DNA of 64,000 nucleotides from positions 526,731,137 through 526,795,136 of the forward strand of contig NC_081414.1 in the NCBI RefSeq assembly GCF_030272615.1. The letters are read 5' to 3'. Shown here in pieces: positions 1 to 12,311 of this stretch. Origin of the DNA: Cryptomeria japonica (lineage: Eukaryota; Streptophyta; Pinopsida; Cupressales; Cupressaceae). A program made the position numbers and the translations under genes. The notes below the pieces were generated by a model. That model saw only the letters and a program-made list of their open reading frames with translations. It was not told where the DNA came from and made no database searches. Position 1 is the stretch's first letter; the number at the start of each line of letters is the position of its first letter.

Positions 1-1709
1 TCTTTTTACCCTAATATGCCCAACAAAATGAATGTATGCTTTAGGGTTTCTTTTTACCCTACTATGCCCAATGTCACTTAGGCTTTTTGGCACTTTTCAT
101 TTTATTTTTGCAAATAGAGACTAATTAACCTGTGGGCTAGGACTTAAGTCTTATGCTTTGTTTTTTCCTCATGTAACCTTGTTGATACTTTGTGACTTAT
201 AATTTGCCATGACCTATGTAAGGTCGACTAGGATATTTTAATTTTGCATTAGTACAAGGTGTAAAGCATGTGACTTCATGATATTGTTATAAATCATTTA
301 AGTCACGTAGCTATTTTAAATGCAAAATTGACTGTATACCTTACATATGCCTTGAGATTTGGAGAGAGAGTCTTCATGGGTTGCAAGATTATGGAGCTAG
401 TTTGAAGCAGTTAGTTGACAAAGAGAGAGCATATAGGAGCTTTTATTTGCTTTGTTGGAGAGTATGAGAGCATATAGGAAGTGGTTTTGCATGCCTTCAT
501 GACAGATTTGGTCAAGTTTGACTTTTTCACCCTTTTGGAGTTCATTTGGAGGAAATCTAGTGCTTTTTTGGAGTCCTTTAATAGTTTTGGCATACTTTGT
601 CGCTCATTTTGGACATGAATATCAGTAATAACCTTGGATATTAGTGATTGAAGTGTTTTTTCCGTCTTACTCTTATGTTTTATTGTGTGTGTCTTATTGA
701 TTGATCAAATTACTAGTGAAGTCTTGTTTGTTTTGTCTCAAGCTAAGCACCTTTTGCAGAAAAGTGTATTCGTTGGAGGTTATAATCTATGTCAAGAATG
801 CAAGTTACTTTTAGTTGTGAAGATTTCTTCCTCCTAAGAGTCTAGCATTTGGGCCTCTTTATAAAGTACTTATGCAAGCATATACAGAAGTAGGTTGTGC
901 AAGTCAAGCTTAGTCATTGCAAACAAGTGTCAAAATTTCTAAGTTTCATGGTCCTTTTCAGTTTGGTGTATCACCCTTACTTTAAATTACTAGTTTTCAA
1001 TTTATGTTTTCCCTCTCCCTTTTCCTTGATAGAACAATAGAGTTAGTTATAATCTAGGTGAGAACCAAGAGGAAGTCGGCCTTCTCCAGAGGTTGATCTC
1101 TATTTTTTTTAAAGCCTACACTTTGAGAGATCTTCCAATGTTTTCACTGAGTGGTTGAGCAGGGTTCAACAAAGAGTGCGCATTCAGGTGATAACAATAC
1201 TATAATCCCACTTTCCAAATAAAGTCATATAAAAACTTAATGAAAAAATAGACCTATTAATACCATGACTCAAATAAGTTATATAAAAAGGGAAGGACAC
1301 TACCACTAAACTTAATTTGTTCTCTTGCATATATCAACTACTCCCATGCACTCATACTTTTTAGCTATAAAACCTTACAATTTGTGAAACCCTTGTTGTA
1401 AATCCTCTCACGAAAATAATGGTTGCCCCTATACTTGTGGATATCTCTAAAAAACCTCATCCTAAATACAAAAATTTCTCATACAAGGACTATAAAATGT
1501 CAATGAATAAAGATCAACTATATAGTGGGTTGTTATGGGAGGAATTCTTGGAACATATATTCCAAGTCTACCATGATATGCAATACCAAACATAGAAATC
1601 ATTGAAGCAACACTTATCAAATATATTGTGGCATCCAATACCACATTAGAAGATATTATTGGCAAACTCTTGACTCCACTAGCTAGCGCATTGAGACTAA
1701 AGTCAAAAC
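1..1709. other. Non-coding stretch, no gene recognised
   Basis: AT-rich sequence without a recognisable protein, RNA gene or repeat boundary. The first 80 bases contain a short phrase, TTTTTACCCTA followed by TATGCCCAA, written twice about 50 bases apart. Short open frames here show no family similarity that I can name. Confidence 0.6.
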
Positions 1710-2063
1710 TATAGAAGTTGATGATCCAACCTCTCAAGCCAAGAATCATCTACAAGCACACCACTCGTCAAGAGGAAAGATCAAGCAAGGGTGATTTTCT
1801 CAACACAACCCAAGAATTATGTAGTGATTGCACAAAAAAAAGATGTTACAAATGAATGAATGAATCCTTATAAAAGGATGAATGAAAACCTAGGCTAAAG
1901 ACTACGTTAGCTAGTTCCAAGTGTCATAATCAATGAGACAAATTAGGCTATTATTAACATGATTTAATAAAAATAAAAAACACCTAAGTTAAGCTTAAGT
2001 GAATAAAGTAATCAAAGGACCTAACTAATTAAATAATTAGATAATGTCCTAATTACTTCAACA
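1710..2063 (-). repeat. 3' LTR of copia element C1
   Basis: Direct repeat of 5503-5871 with many small differences. On the minus strand it runs from TGTTGAAG to a decayed end (TATAG where the other copy has TGTAG on the plus strand). Confidence 0.75.
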
Positions 2064-2075
2064 CCCCCCCTTAAT
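2064..2075 (-). other. Polypurine tract of C1
   Basis: On the minus strand the bases directly before the 3' LTR read as A/G only, ending in a run of seven G. This is the expected plus-strand primer of an LTR retrotransposon. Confidence 0.7.
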
Positions 2076-3083
2076 ATTAAATTAGGGATAAGCTAAAGAG
2101 CTAATGGTGAATACAAAATGAAAGCATAAATGATTCACAACAACATGGCCTGATTAGGTACCCATGTACAAACCAATACAACTCTCGCAAATGAAGAAAA
2201 GGAGAAAAACCCTATTGGAGAAAACTATTCTTCAAAAGAGAGAAAATAAATAGAAAAAGAGTGCATGTGACTATGCATGAAGGACTCCAAATGTTCCCAT
2301 AAGTATTGAATCAGTCACAAAAGTATAATCAATATCAACCCCATAGGAGAGAAAAGAAGAGACAATGTATCCCCCACACAAGAGAAAATTTGCAATGCCA
2401 AAGATAAAGATCCAAGAGCAGAAAAGCACATAACTCTCCTTGGGAAGAAACAAATCTAATGCCCAAGGTAGAAGAAATTCCATGAAATAATATGGAAGGA
2501 ATAGTCTCATGATGGGTGCCATGGAAGATTGCTCAACTGACCACATGTCTTAATCATGATGTGCTAGATCAACTAAAGCAAATCCAAATAATTGTGAATA
2601 AATCTGATAAACAACCTTAGAATTCACTAATATCAAATAATAAAAATACTCAAATTGTCATCAAAGAGGAATGTAATATCCTCAATCATGTCTCCAATGT
2701 GAGTGCATGATGTATCAAATAGCCTTGGAATAGTCTCATGATGTTTGGCAATTGCTCATCCCACACTATTGAAACTGGAAGGGAACAATCAACCTGTTGA
2801 ATAAAACTGGTCTCTGAAGAAGTAAGTGGAGGAGGAAGCACAATAGAAGTTTCAGGGACCATTGTGGATGACTAAAGCACACATATGTTCAAGTGTCCAA
2901 ACCTCTCCTCAAATTTATGATCCATTCTAGATGCATGAGAGTTAGGACCAATTAATGGAACTGCATGCTTGGCGGGACCAAAATGAGAGAGCTCGTACAA
3001 TCAAGATGTGTGATCAACACTACTAAGTGCAATAATCTCTCTGCTATATAGGTCTTTAATAAGCGATAAATTAGATTTGAACT
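2076..3083 (-). other. Internal C1 sequence without readable pol
   Basis: In a complete copia element this stretch would encode integrase, RT and RNase H. I cannot recognise any of them in either strand. It is probably decayed or replaced sequence between the protease and the polypurine tract. Confidence 0.5.
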
Positions 3084-4233
3084 CTATGGTCTTAACCTAC
3101 CCACTATGAGTAATCTGATATATGGAAAGGAGATTGGGTGATAAAGAAGAAACACATAATATATCATGAAATGTGCTATCATCAACTGCAATCTAGAACC
3201 CCTCTCAATAACACTCATATAAGTGTTATTACCCATCAAGATGTGTGGTAAAGTGCAAGGCTTGTATAAAGAGAACATGCCAAAAGATGAAGCCATATGA
3301 TGAGAGGCTCTTGAATCAAGAATTCACCTGCTACACTGAAGATGTGTGGATGTAAAGAGAGCATGGCCCTTCATCATGTCTTCGTCACATGCCATAGAAG
3401 TGGACCTAGAATGTGTAGGTCCTAAAGTGGTAGAAGCTTGATGAACTAGATGAAGATGGGTCAATATTATGCTTCAAGAGAAGTTTTTGAAGCTCATCAA
3501 TCTTCTTTGCATAACATTGATGCTCATTGTGTCTAGTCTTAGTGAAATATGCACACTCTGACTTATCATTCTTAGATGATGACCTCTTAGAAAAGGAAGA
3601 AAAATCTAAAGTATCATGTGATTGTATTGCCTTTGACTATTCATGTAATTTGAAATCCTTATGTTTTTGTTTCTTTCCTTTACCATGTGAATCCTTCTGA
3701 TATGTGGTGTTTTAGGAAATCAGATCTTGTGATTTGGTATAATTCAATTGATCCATCTAAATCAACTTGATTTACTTTGGAGTGAGTTGAGAAGAAAAAT
3801 CATCAATTGAAGACATGGTGTACTTAGAACCGAATGCATCATTGGTGGCATATAATGTAGAAACAAAAACTGAATAATCAAGACCAAGTTTGGCAAGGAT
3901 AAAGAGAATCAATTGGGAGTCCTCCTTTTGAAAACCACACTGTTCCAACTACAATCTAAGAGACTTGAGTTTGGTATAGAAGTTGTGGATGTTGTCAAAA
4001 TTTGTATGATTCAAGCTAATAAGTTCATACTCCAACTAAAATCCCCTCAATGCATCTTGCTTCCCAAACAAGGACTCCAATGTAGTCTAGATCTAATTGG
4101 GTGTGTTGCAAGAATCAAATGAGAGAGAAGGTTTAGAGACACAAATATTCATAATATCCTAAAAGCCTCATCACAATTATTGAACCACTTTCTCTTCTCA
4201 GCAACACCTATAGGGTCAAATTTTGTACCCATG
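3084..4233 (-). pseudogene. Decayed copia gag-protease
   Basis: The minus strand from about 4233 reads as a copia gag, with a start followed by a KFDPIG peptide and a Trp/Asn/Cys/Asp-rich segment. A zinc knuckle lies near 3510-3555 with spacing C-x2-F-x4-H-x4-C, so the second Cys has become Phe. A Lys-rich stretch precedes the knuckle. From about 3330 the aspartic protease begins: an ILDS-R-ASHHMA motif in which the catalytic DSG has become DSR, preceded by a TGA where Trp is usual. Both changes are G-to-A on the coding strand. An LMGNNT-type segment follows, as in copia proteases. Many stops and frameshifts; not functional. Confidence 0.75.
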
Positions 4234-5488
4234 GCACTTTGTATAACTCATGTTATTTCAAATTAATCTCCATTTGTTTTTTCCAGCTATAGTAGTTGTA
4301 TGGAGTGGGGGGAGTTATATGATATGGATCCATTATAAATGAATGAAAAAATTACAAAAATGGACTGATACAACAATATAGATCCTGTCAATGCAAAAAA
4401 AAATCAACTTGTTTGCATGTTTTCCAAGAAAGGAATCCAAAAGACTAGATATGAGATCTTTGAGTATCTAGTGAATATTCTAGAAAAATAGATGGTAATT
4501 TTGAGTAGAGCACAAAACCATCTTTCCAACACCTACTCATTTGAAAAAATAGAGTTTGGATGTGCAAGATATGGTCTCAAAAGTGCAAAAATAGAGATCC
4601 GACTTTGTAGAACCGGTACAAAAGATTGGAGCAAAATCAATAACTAAAATTAGCATCATTGGATTTGTGTCAGAACTAGCTTTCCAATGATATATAATTT
4701 TCATGATTTCAACTCCATATGACCAAGTTGTGGCCAAAAACCTGAAGGTAGGTCAAAATGGCTTGGAGGGAAACCTAGGTGCTAATGTGGCATCCATAAG
4801 ATGACATCATGTTGACATGCTAGGCTGATTGGGCAAATTTGTTGATGTGGTAGATGATGTGTTCGCTAATATGGACAATGATATCACTATTGATGTGGAT
4901 GTTGATGTTAGTGATAAATGGACGATGGAGTTGGTGCCTACATCAACATGTTATTAGATTTATATTAATGATATATCCGTACACATTTTTGGGGAAGCGT
5001 TTCCAAAAAAGTCATCCAAAAAATTGAAGTGTCCAATTTTGACAAAACGACAAGCATTCTTAGGATTTTTGGTCGTTGCAAACTTGATGGCAAGGTCCAT
5101 TTCACCCCAAAGTGCTTAAATTTTTTGTTGACCCTTATATCTTGCCTCAAAAAATGTGCCCTCAAGAAAAAAGCCCCAAAAAAATAGTTGCTCATATTTT
5201 AACAAAAAAAGTCAATCTGTAGTTTTTGGGACACTATGAATGCAATGGTGAGGTTTAGTTTGCTCCAATGTGGCCATATTTTTTGTTGGCCATCAAATAT
5301 TTTCTCAATTTTTGTGCCCTTAAGAAAAACATCTAAAACTTCAACTGCTTGAATTTTGATGAAACAACAATTGATCTATAGGTTTTGAGATGCTAGAAAT
5401 GCAATAGAAACCTCTATTTGAGCCCGAAGTGCACATAAATTCTCTCAAGGTTGGATTCTTCAAAATCATAGATAGGAACTTAGCAAAT
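4234..5488 (-). other. C1 leader region, unusually long
   Basis: About 1.25 kb between the primer site and gag with no gene that I recognise. Copia leaders are usually a few hundred bases, so an old insertion may be hidden here, but no repeat ends are visible. Confidence 0.45.
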
Positions 5489-5502
5489 CTACTCTTATGC
5501 CA
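5489..5502 (-). other. Primer-binding site of C1
   Basis: On the minus strand the sequence just after the 5' LTR is TGGCATAAGAGTAG. It resembles the initiator-Met tRNA primer site TGGTATCAGAG used by many copia elements, with two changes. Confidence 0.65.
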
Positions 5503-5871
5503 TGTAGAAGTTGATGATCCAATCTCACAAGCCATGAATCATCTACAAGCACAGCAATTGTCACAAAGAAAGATCAAGCAAGGAAAATTTGCTCAACATA
5601 GTCTGATAATTTGTATTGATTGCACAAAAAGATATGTTACAAATAAATGAATGAATCCTTATGAAAGGATGAATGAAGCCCTAGGATAAACCCTAAAGCA
5701 AGATTGAGCTAGCTAGTACCACATGTCATAATCATAATAAATGAGACAACTTAAGAAATTATTAGCCTAATTTAATAAAAGGAAAAGACACCTAAGTTTA
5801 GCTTAAGCGAAGAAATTAATTAAAAGACCTAATTAATTGAATAATTAGATAATATCCTAATTACTCCAATA
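5503..5871 (-). repeat. 5' LTR of copia element C1
   Basis: Starts TGTAGAAGTTGATGATCC on the plus strand and matches 1710-2063 along its whole length, including a repeated GAATGAATGAATCC segment and a TAATTAGATAAT segment. The end outside the element has decayed from CA to TA. Confidence 0.75.
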
Positions 5872-6354
5872 GATTCAAGCTACACAAGAAGAAGAATGAA
5901 TTAAAAAGGCAGTTATTGCAAAGGTAGACCCTGAAATGTTGAAGCCCAAAAAGAGAAATTAGCTCAAATATAGACCAAAGAGCTTCGATCAAACAATGAC
6001 TTGATAAATTAGTATTACAAAAGTTAGGGATAACAATATATTATGTTGGTATTATGTTTCTAGCCAAGTATGATTGCACGTGAAATTGTACCACCATGAA
6101 TGACAATGAACCCCCAAAAAGATAAGCTATTACTACCACATTGTGAGGAGCAACATAATAGGACTGAAAGATGCTAAGCTAATATGTGCAAGTTTGGATT
6201 TAGAAAATGAGTGAGATTGGATGTTATATAAATAAGAGCCTTAGCATATAAGTCTTGAACAAATTCTTTAAATGCTCAGCAATCAGAAAGAGAGTGAGTA
6301 TAACTACGATGAAAGAGATAAAAAGAATTACCATTGTTTGGTTTAGAGTTAGAT
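5872..6354. other. Non-coding stretch
   Basis: No gene, RNA or repeat end that I can identify. Confidence 0.5.
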
Positions 6355-7240
6355 CTATATCTCATGAAAGGAAATTAATTTTTATATCATGTTTAAGTCT
6401 CCAAAAGATTCTCTCTTTTGGATTCAAACAAGTGTCCAAAGAGATAGGCCTTGTCTCTTGTGGGGTGGAAACATTAGGCTTTAGTAAAGAAGTTGGTAAG
6501 GAAGGAATAGGAAATCCTATGCCTTCTCTAGCATATTGAGATGTGAGTTTTATAGGGACCTTGATTCCTTTTTCCATATATCCAAGACCATGTCCTCTAT
6601 ATCCTTGTTTAGTTATCATGTCAAATTTGTGCTTATAATTTGTTTCCAAATGTGATGTGGAAGGACTTTCATCATAGACCTCATTGAAGTTTGTTGTGTA
6701 AGTATACCTTGAAGGGCCAAAGGGATGAATATATGAATGAGGATGGATCCTTGTGGGAGGATTTGCATATTTATTAGCATCATTCAATTCCACTTGAGAG
6801 ATAAGAGAGTCCTTTTGAATTAAGTTGTTGGGTTGGGAAGAAGTGTTTTTATCATCTAAAGTTTATTTTTTCCTCAATATAATGTTAGGTGACATATCAT
6901 TAAGGAAATGAATAACATCATCTTGACTCAAAATATGTTGATGGTTGAGATAATATCTAGAGGAATAAGGAGGATCTAAGGTGGTATATGTGTTGAGATT
7001 TTAATTGTCAATATTTGAAGCATGCCCCTCTTGCACCAAAGTAACCTTATGAGAAGTGGATTCATTATTACTTTTCAATGTTACACCTCCATTAGAGAGA
7101 TCATTGATAGGAGTATTAACTATTTTCTCATGAATAAGGGATAATCTAGGAGAGGTGCAAGAATTATTCATCTCAAAATCATTCATAGGAGTTATATCAA
7201 AGGTACCACTTCAAAGATCCACTAAATATTTAATGAAATC
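6355..7240 (-). pseudogene. Decayed ORF with a G-patch-like motif
   Basis: Two open stretches (7186 down to 7001, and 6793 down to 6362) lie in the same minus frame with two TAA stops between them, which suggests one former protein of about 290 residues. The product is rich in Ser, Thr, Asn and Pro. Near 6545-6612 it contains GYRGHGLGYMEKGIKVPI, which has the Gly spacing of a G-patch (a short RNA- or helicase-binding motif also found next to some retroelement proteases). Retroelement origin is likely from the surroundings, but no gag, protease or pol is adjacent. Function unknown. Confidence 0.45.
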
Positions 7241-7949
7241 CAAACATTCAATAAACATCTTTAAAAATAACATCATATAGCAACATGAAATGTGTATGAA
7301 AACCTTTAGAAATTAAGTAAATTTTAGAAATATCTTTCAAACCCTCATTATGTCATACATTAAGATGATATGAATCAATGCAAACAATATGAAGTGAAAT
7401 AATCAAATGCGAAGTGCAAACCAATTGGATTTTGTGAGATCCATAATGAAAATCAAATCTAAAACTCCCAATCAAAATTATGCCAAATGTAAGTATTGTC
7501 AAGTTCACCAAAATGAAATGGGTGGAAATAGAAGTCTCAACTTAGAAAGGTAAACTAAGAACTGACGTGATCATTGTTTCCACTTGTTTCATTGAGGGAT
7601 AATAAATGAGATCCAACATTAGTCCCAAAGGAAAGCTATATGTTGTATGTGATTATGCTTCCCTTTTTGTTATGTGAATAGGCATAAGAATTAGGTAAAG
7701 TTCTAGGAAATTAACAAGGTTCAACACAAGAAGAAAGATATAGAACTAAAATTCATCAAAGAAGGGTAGATATGGAAATAAGACAAAAAAGAACCTATCA
7801 TTGAAATCTAGGTCTGAAAGTGGTGGACCAATCTGTTAGGTGCCTTAATCCTAATAGGTGTCCTACAGTTGACACTTCAGATCTCAAATTATAATGTTCT
7901 TTAGATCATTCTCAACAAAATTAAGTCAAAAAGTGTCAGGCAAGTGAGC
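7241..7949. other. Non-coding stretch
   Basis: No gene recognised. A phrase near 7837-7870 (GGTGCC, then CCTAATAGGTGTCCTAC) resembles the repeated units at 12935-13035, so part of this may be old LTR sequence. Confidence 0.4.
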
Positions 7950-7954
7950 AAATA
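7950..7954. other. Target-site duplication AAATA (left)
   Basis: Matches 12312-12316 exactly. It flanks the TG...CA segment between them. Confidence 0.65.
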
Positions 7955-9574
7955 TGTAATGCCCCGCCAGGAACCCCAAAGGAATAACCACACATCTAGG
8001 CAACTAAGGGTGAAATAATATTATTTTTTTAAAAGTATAAATCACATTAAGTGCATTAATTACTAGATTGCAAAATAATAACACAAGCAGAAGACTTGCA
8101 CCAGAATTCCTAAAGGGTTACCAACGAAGAATAAATTAAAAGTTAAATTCCATAATTACAATTAATCCAATTATCCATCATTACTCAATGAACATAATAA
8201 ACTATATACAATAACAAATTACACCATTTAAAGATTGAAAGAGTAACAATATAATTTCCTCTTCAATAAAGCATTTACCCAAATCATATAGATAGTTCAT
8301 AAATAACATTCGAAACTTAGGATTACATTGATCATAAAATACATGGCTTCCAATAATACATAAACAACTTACATCATTACAAATAACAAGGTTACATAAG
8401 TTCATTGATACAATTGAAGACATAGGCCTCCAAAGAATAATAATCTCCAACATGAGATAGAGAATGAGTCACTAACCACAAGAACACCTGCGAAGCCAAT
8501 CCTCGCATGAAGGTACGAACAAGAATATCCGATGGGAAGTGGCACTACCACCCGACCATGTGATCCCAAAATGGAATCACCTCACCGTGCTAGGAGATAG
8601 CAGAGGACCCTCAGGCAAGCATAAACAAGACAAGGATGACAGTACAATACGACTCCACAATACTCCATGTGACTCGACATCACAATACTCAAGTGACCCT
8701 AAAGAGAGAGTGTCATCACATAGCTTATGATGGTTACCCTAGGTAGGCCTCCATAGGTCCCGACCCCCATCCTGGGTTATCTTGGTAACCTTTCCCGAAC
8801 CTCCGGCTCCATCTAAGTCTCATGCCGACCCTACCAACCCTTCGTGAAGACAAGGTGGTCATTTTGTCATTCCAGGCCTTCCTATTACATCTTGAGCCTA
8901 TACGAGCACTCAACCATGCACGAGGTACAAAATCTTATATAGTGTTATAAACTACCCACCCCCTAATCAATTATTAGATTATCACTTACTATCTGACTTT
9001 TGAGGGGTTATCCTGCCATCCACTTTGGGCGCGGCCCCCACTCGAAAGCCACTCTCTCATAAGACACTAAACAAACATGGTCACTCTACGAGGACCCTAT
9101 GGCGAAACAGACAACCATAACACCACTATCCAAATACAAGTGGCCAAAACAAAGATGTACTAACTCTTGGTTAACCATAAGGAAAAGCACTACATGGTTA
9201 AGACAACGAGGTCATCATACATCACTTGGTCAAGAGATACAAAAATATGCCACAACAAGATGACTGAATCAAAGACGAGAAACAACCACCAAATAAACTT
9301 TTTGCAAGAAAAGCTAATTTCAATAAGTCTGAACTCAGTCAATCTTTGAGAAAATCAACATCATACACACTTGCAAATTTATTGATTGAAAATTTAATAA
9401 ATACACCCTACATTTAATACAATATTAAAAAACGTCATTCAATTCTATATAATTTCCAATTCAATATTCCAACAAAGTACTAAAATCCATATTAAATATT
9501 TAACCAAATAAAATATGAATTATATTAAAACATATTATTTATTTCCAAATTTAAATATAAAATTATCAATCTGG

Positions 9575-9582
9575 TTATATAC

Positions 9583-9642
<60 letters not shown>

Positions 9643-9690
9643 ACATGTATACATGTATATATATGTATATGTATATACATGTATACATAT

Positions 9691-9744
<54 letters not shown>

Positions 9745-9839
9745 ATAGATGTATATATATATATATGTATATATGTATATATGTATATACATATATATAT
9801 ATATAGAGATATACATATATATATATGTATGTATGTATA

Positions 9840-9903
<64 letters not shown>

Positions 9904-10094
9904 CATGTATATACATGTATATATACATATATATATATACATGTATATATATATGTATATATATGTATATATATATATATATGTATATATATACATGTAT
10001 ATATACATGTATATATATGTATATATATATACATGTATATATACATGTATATATATGTATATATATATATACATATATATCTATATACATGTAT

Positions 10095-10134
<40 letters not shown>

Positions 10135-10176
10135 GTATATACATATATATATGTATATACATATATATATATATAA
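9575..10176. repeat. TA-rich microsatellite, about 600 bp
   Basis: Nearly pure alternating TA with interspersed TATG/CATA steps. It opens long Tyr-Ile frames on both strands which are artefacts. Strongly able to form cruciforms and likely length-variable. Confidence 0.95.
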
Positions 10177-10361
10177 ATAATTATTTACAAGAAAATTCTA
10201 AAAACTAAAATTAAAACTAACATATAAATTTAAATCGCATTAATATAAAAAATAGCGGCATGTTTTACATACCCCACAGAGGAATAATACACGACGGTGG
10301 GAAAAGCCCTACCTACGGGTAGTGCTGCTGCTGGAAGCCCACAGTCACTACATGTATTGAT

Positions 10362-10488
10362 CGGTAGCAGCCCTACCAACCGGTAATGTTGCTACCTCGC
10401 GTAGCAGCCACTACCGACCGATAGTGCTGCTACTCGGGGTAGCAGACACTACCGTCCCACATGGTGGGACTAGCCCACCACGTGGGCT
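10362..10488. repeat. Cluster of short inverted repeats (hairpins)
   Basis: Four hairpins in a row. The first has arms GGTAGCA/TGCTACC, and the second has arms GTAGCAG/CTGCTAC around a related core containing CTACC and GGTA/GATA. Then comes GTCCCAC-ATG-GTGGGAC (10454-10470), and directly after it AGCCCAC-CAC-GTGGGCT (10472-10488). The last two are perfect 7-bp stems with 3-base loops. Confidence 0.8.
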
Positions 10489-12311
10489 GAGATTAAAATA
10501 TTATTTTATTATTATTTATTTTTTTACAATTTAATTTAAAATTAAATCATTCCTAGTATCCATTTACTGGTAAAAAGACCCAGTACACAACATTTCCAAA
10601 TTTTTGGCATGATATTTTTGATAAGGAGATTTTAAAAAACTAATTAAACACAAAAGCCCCAAATACATAAAGATCTTGGGCAAAATCAGAAGAATTTAAG
10701 AGAGATAAGAGGGATTTGATTAATTTCTTCATCTCTTCTCACACAGGAAGAATCCTTGCATCATGCAAGAGGCAATTTAACAATCTTTGCCAACATAAAC
10801 CCCAATTCTTGGGTAAATAGAAACTAGTAATCAAACAGAAAACTAAATGTATTTCTTTCTATACAAAATAGAGGAAATAAACCAGGAACTAGATTTTGCA
10901 AGAACATACAACACACAACAAATAGAAAATTGAACCATTTCCTTTCAACATGCACACATTTAATTTGAATTCAAAAAAAACACAATAACAACTACTCTTT
11001 CTTTTAAATCCAACATCCAACAAGAATCTTCAATAAGATTTCACAAATTTTGAACAAACACACAGGAAGAAAACTCAACATCCAAATTTTAATTGCAAAA
11101 CAATAAGAAGACTATCCAACCTTCAAAGCAATCCAGGAAGCAAATCTGTGGAAGAGTTCCAATCCTTGCAAATAAATTTCAACTTCAGGTTCCTCCTTCC
11201 AAATGGTTTTCCAAATTTTGCATTCAAAAATCTCCTCCCCTCTTCCCGTGAACTTTTAGGAATATATGAAAAAATATATTTTCAACCTAAACTTTTAGGT
11301 TGAAAATTTTTTCCCAACCAATCAGAACAAAGCTATTAAAAAAGTAAAGAAATCTGATTTACCTTTTTCCATGAAATAATTCTTTTTCAACAAATAAAAA
11401 TCCAAAAGTTAAATAGAAAGGTAAAAAGGGAAATGCTTTTATTTATTTATTTTCTATTTCCCATGATACTTTATTTCAACATAAGCATTTAAAATTTAAA
11501 TGGCAAGACATTTACTTATTTCTTTTCACAATATTTAATACAACTATAACACCATTTATTAAGCAAATTTAACCATTAAATCTAGCAACTCATTTATTTA
11601 ATTAAATCAATAAACTCAAGAGCATAATAATTAACTAATTACACCAACGTAATAACACCATTCCCTCAATTTATTAACTATTCAAATAATCGGAAGCACG
11701 CAAAATGAGGAATGATCAAATGACGACTCACAAACGACAATACCAAAGCTCTATGACTCGCATATTGGTCAAACGGGAAAGACGACCGACTGACAACACT
11801 CACACGAGTGTAATTGCGGGTCAAGTTAGGGTCCAACAACTATCTCCTCCACTCCCATCGGATAAATAAGGCACGCTCAAACCTGTGAAACCAGGTGGAG
11901 TTGATACCCCGTACCTACAATGTCCTGCACCAACGAACCACACATGCATATAGACAAGTATATAACAGACGCAACATACACACCGATGAAGGAGAATCGT
12001 GACATTCCCTGTCTCACCGGAGTGAGTGAAGGAAAACCATCCCCTCGCATCCCATACACTTGCAAACACACAACATATAAATAACACATTGCACATATGA
12101 AGTAAATGTGTTAGTCCATGTCAGTAATCCATAAAAATCTCATTAAACATAAGTAATGAAATACTGCATGAAAGCATACACTGCATATCCAGTTAAAGCA
12201 TAAAATAACACTGCATAAAGTCTGAATCAATATACAATAATGTATCCACTAAACAGTCTACTGGAGTCAAACATAAGTCCAAAAAGAGTCTGATCGAGGA
12301 GGGGTACTACA

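Larger units (their letters stand above)
1710..5871 (-). mobile_element. Ty1/copia retrotransposon remnant C1 with both LTRs
   Basis: Two direct repeats of about 360 bp (1710-2063 and 5503-5871) bracket 3.4 kb. Read on the minus strand, the 5' LTR is followed by a tRNA-iMet-like primer site, then gag and the start of a protease. A run of G sits just before the 3' LTR, which begins TGTTGAAGTAATTAGG, a typical copia start. Integrase and RT coding are not seen, so the element is internally deleted or was non-autonomous. The five bases outside each LTR (AAAAC and GATTC) do not match, so no target duplication survives. Copia assignment is from the gag zinc knuckle, the protease start motif and the primer site. 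Confidence 0.8.
7955..12311. mobile_element. 4.36-kb solo LTR with target duplication
   Basis: The segment starts TGTAATGCCCCGCC and ends GGGGTACTACA, so it has TGTA/TACA ends. The five bases on each side are identical: AAATA at 7950-7954 and at 12312-12316. It contains no protein that I recognise, and no second copy of it bounds an internal region. This fits a very large solo LTR left by recombination of a gypsy-type element. Inside are a TA microsatellite (9575-10176), a cluster of short hairpins (10362-10488) and otherwise AT-rich sequence. A 5' fragment of the same family is at 38693. Orientation is uncertain. A non-coding large retrotransposon derivative is the alternative. Confidence 0.65.

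Noticed and set aside
9515-10208. Long Tyr/Ile open frames on both strands
   Set aside because: Pure products of the TA microsatellite; period-2 repeat with no stops in some frames.
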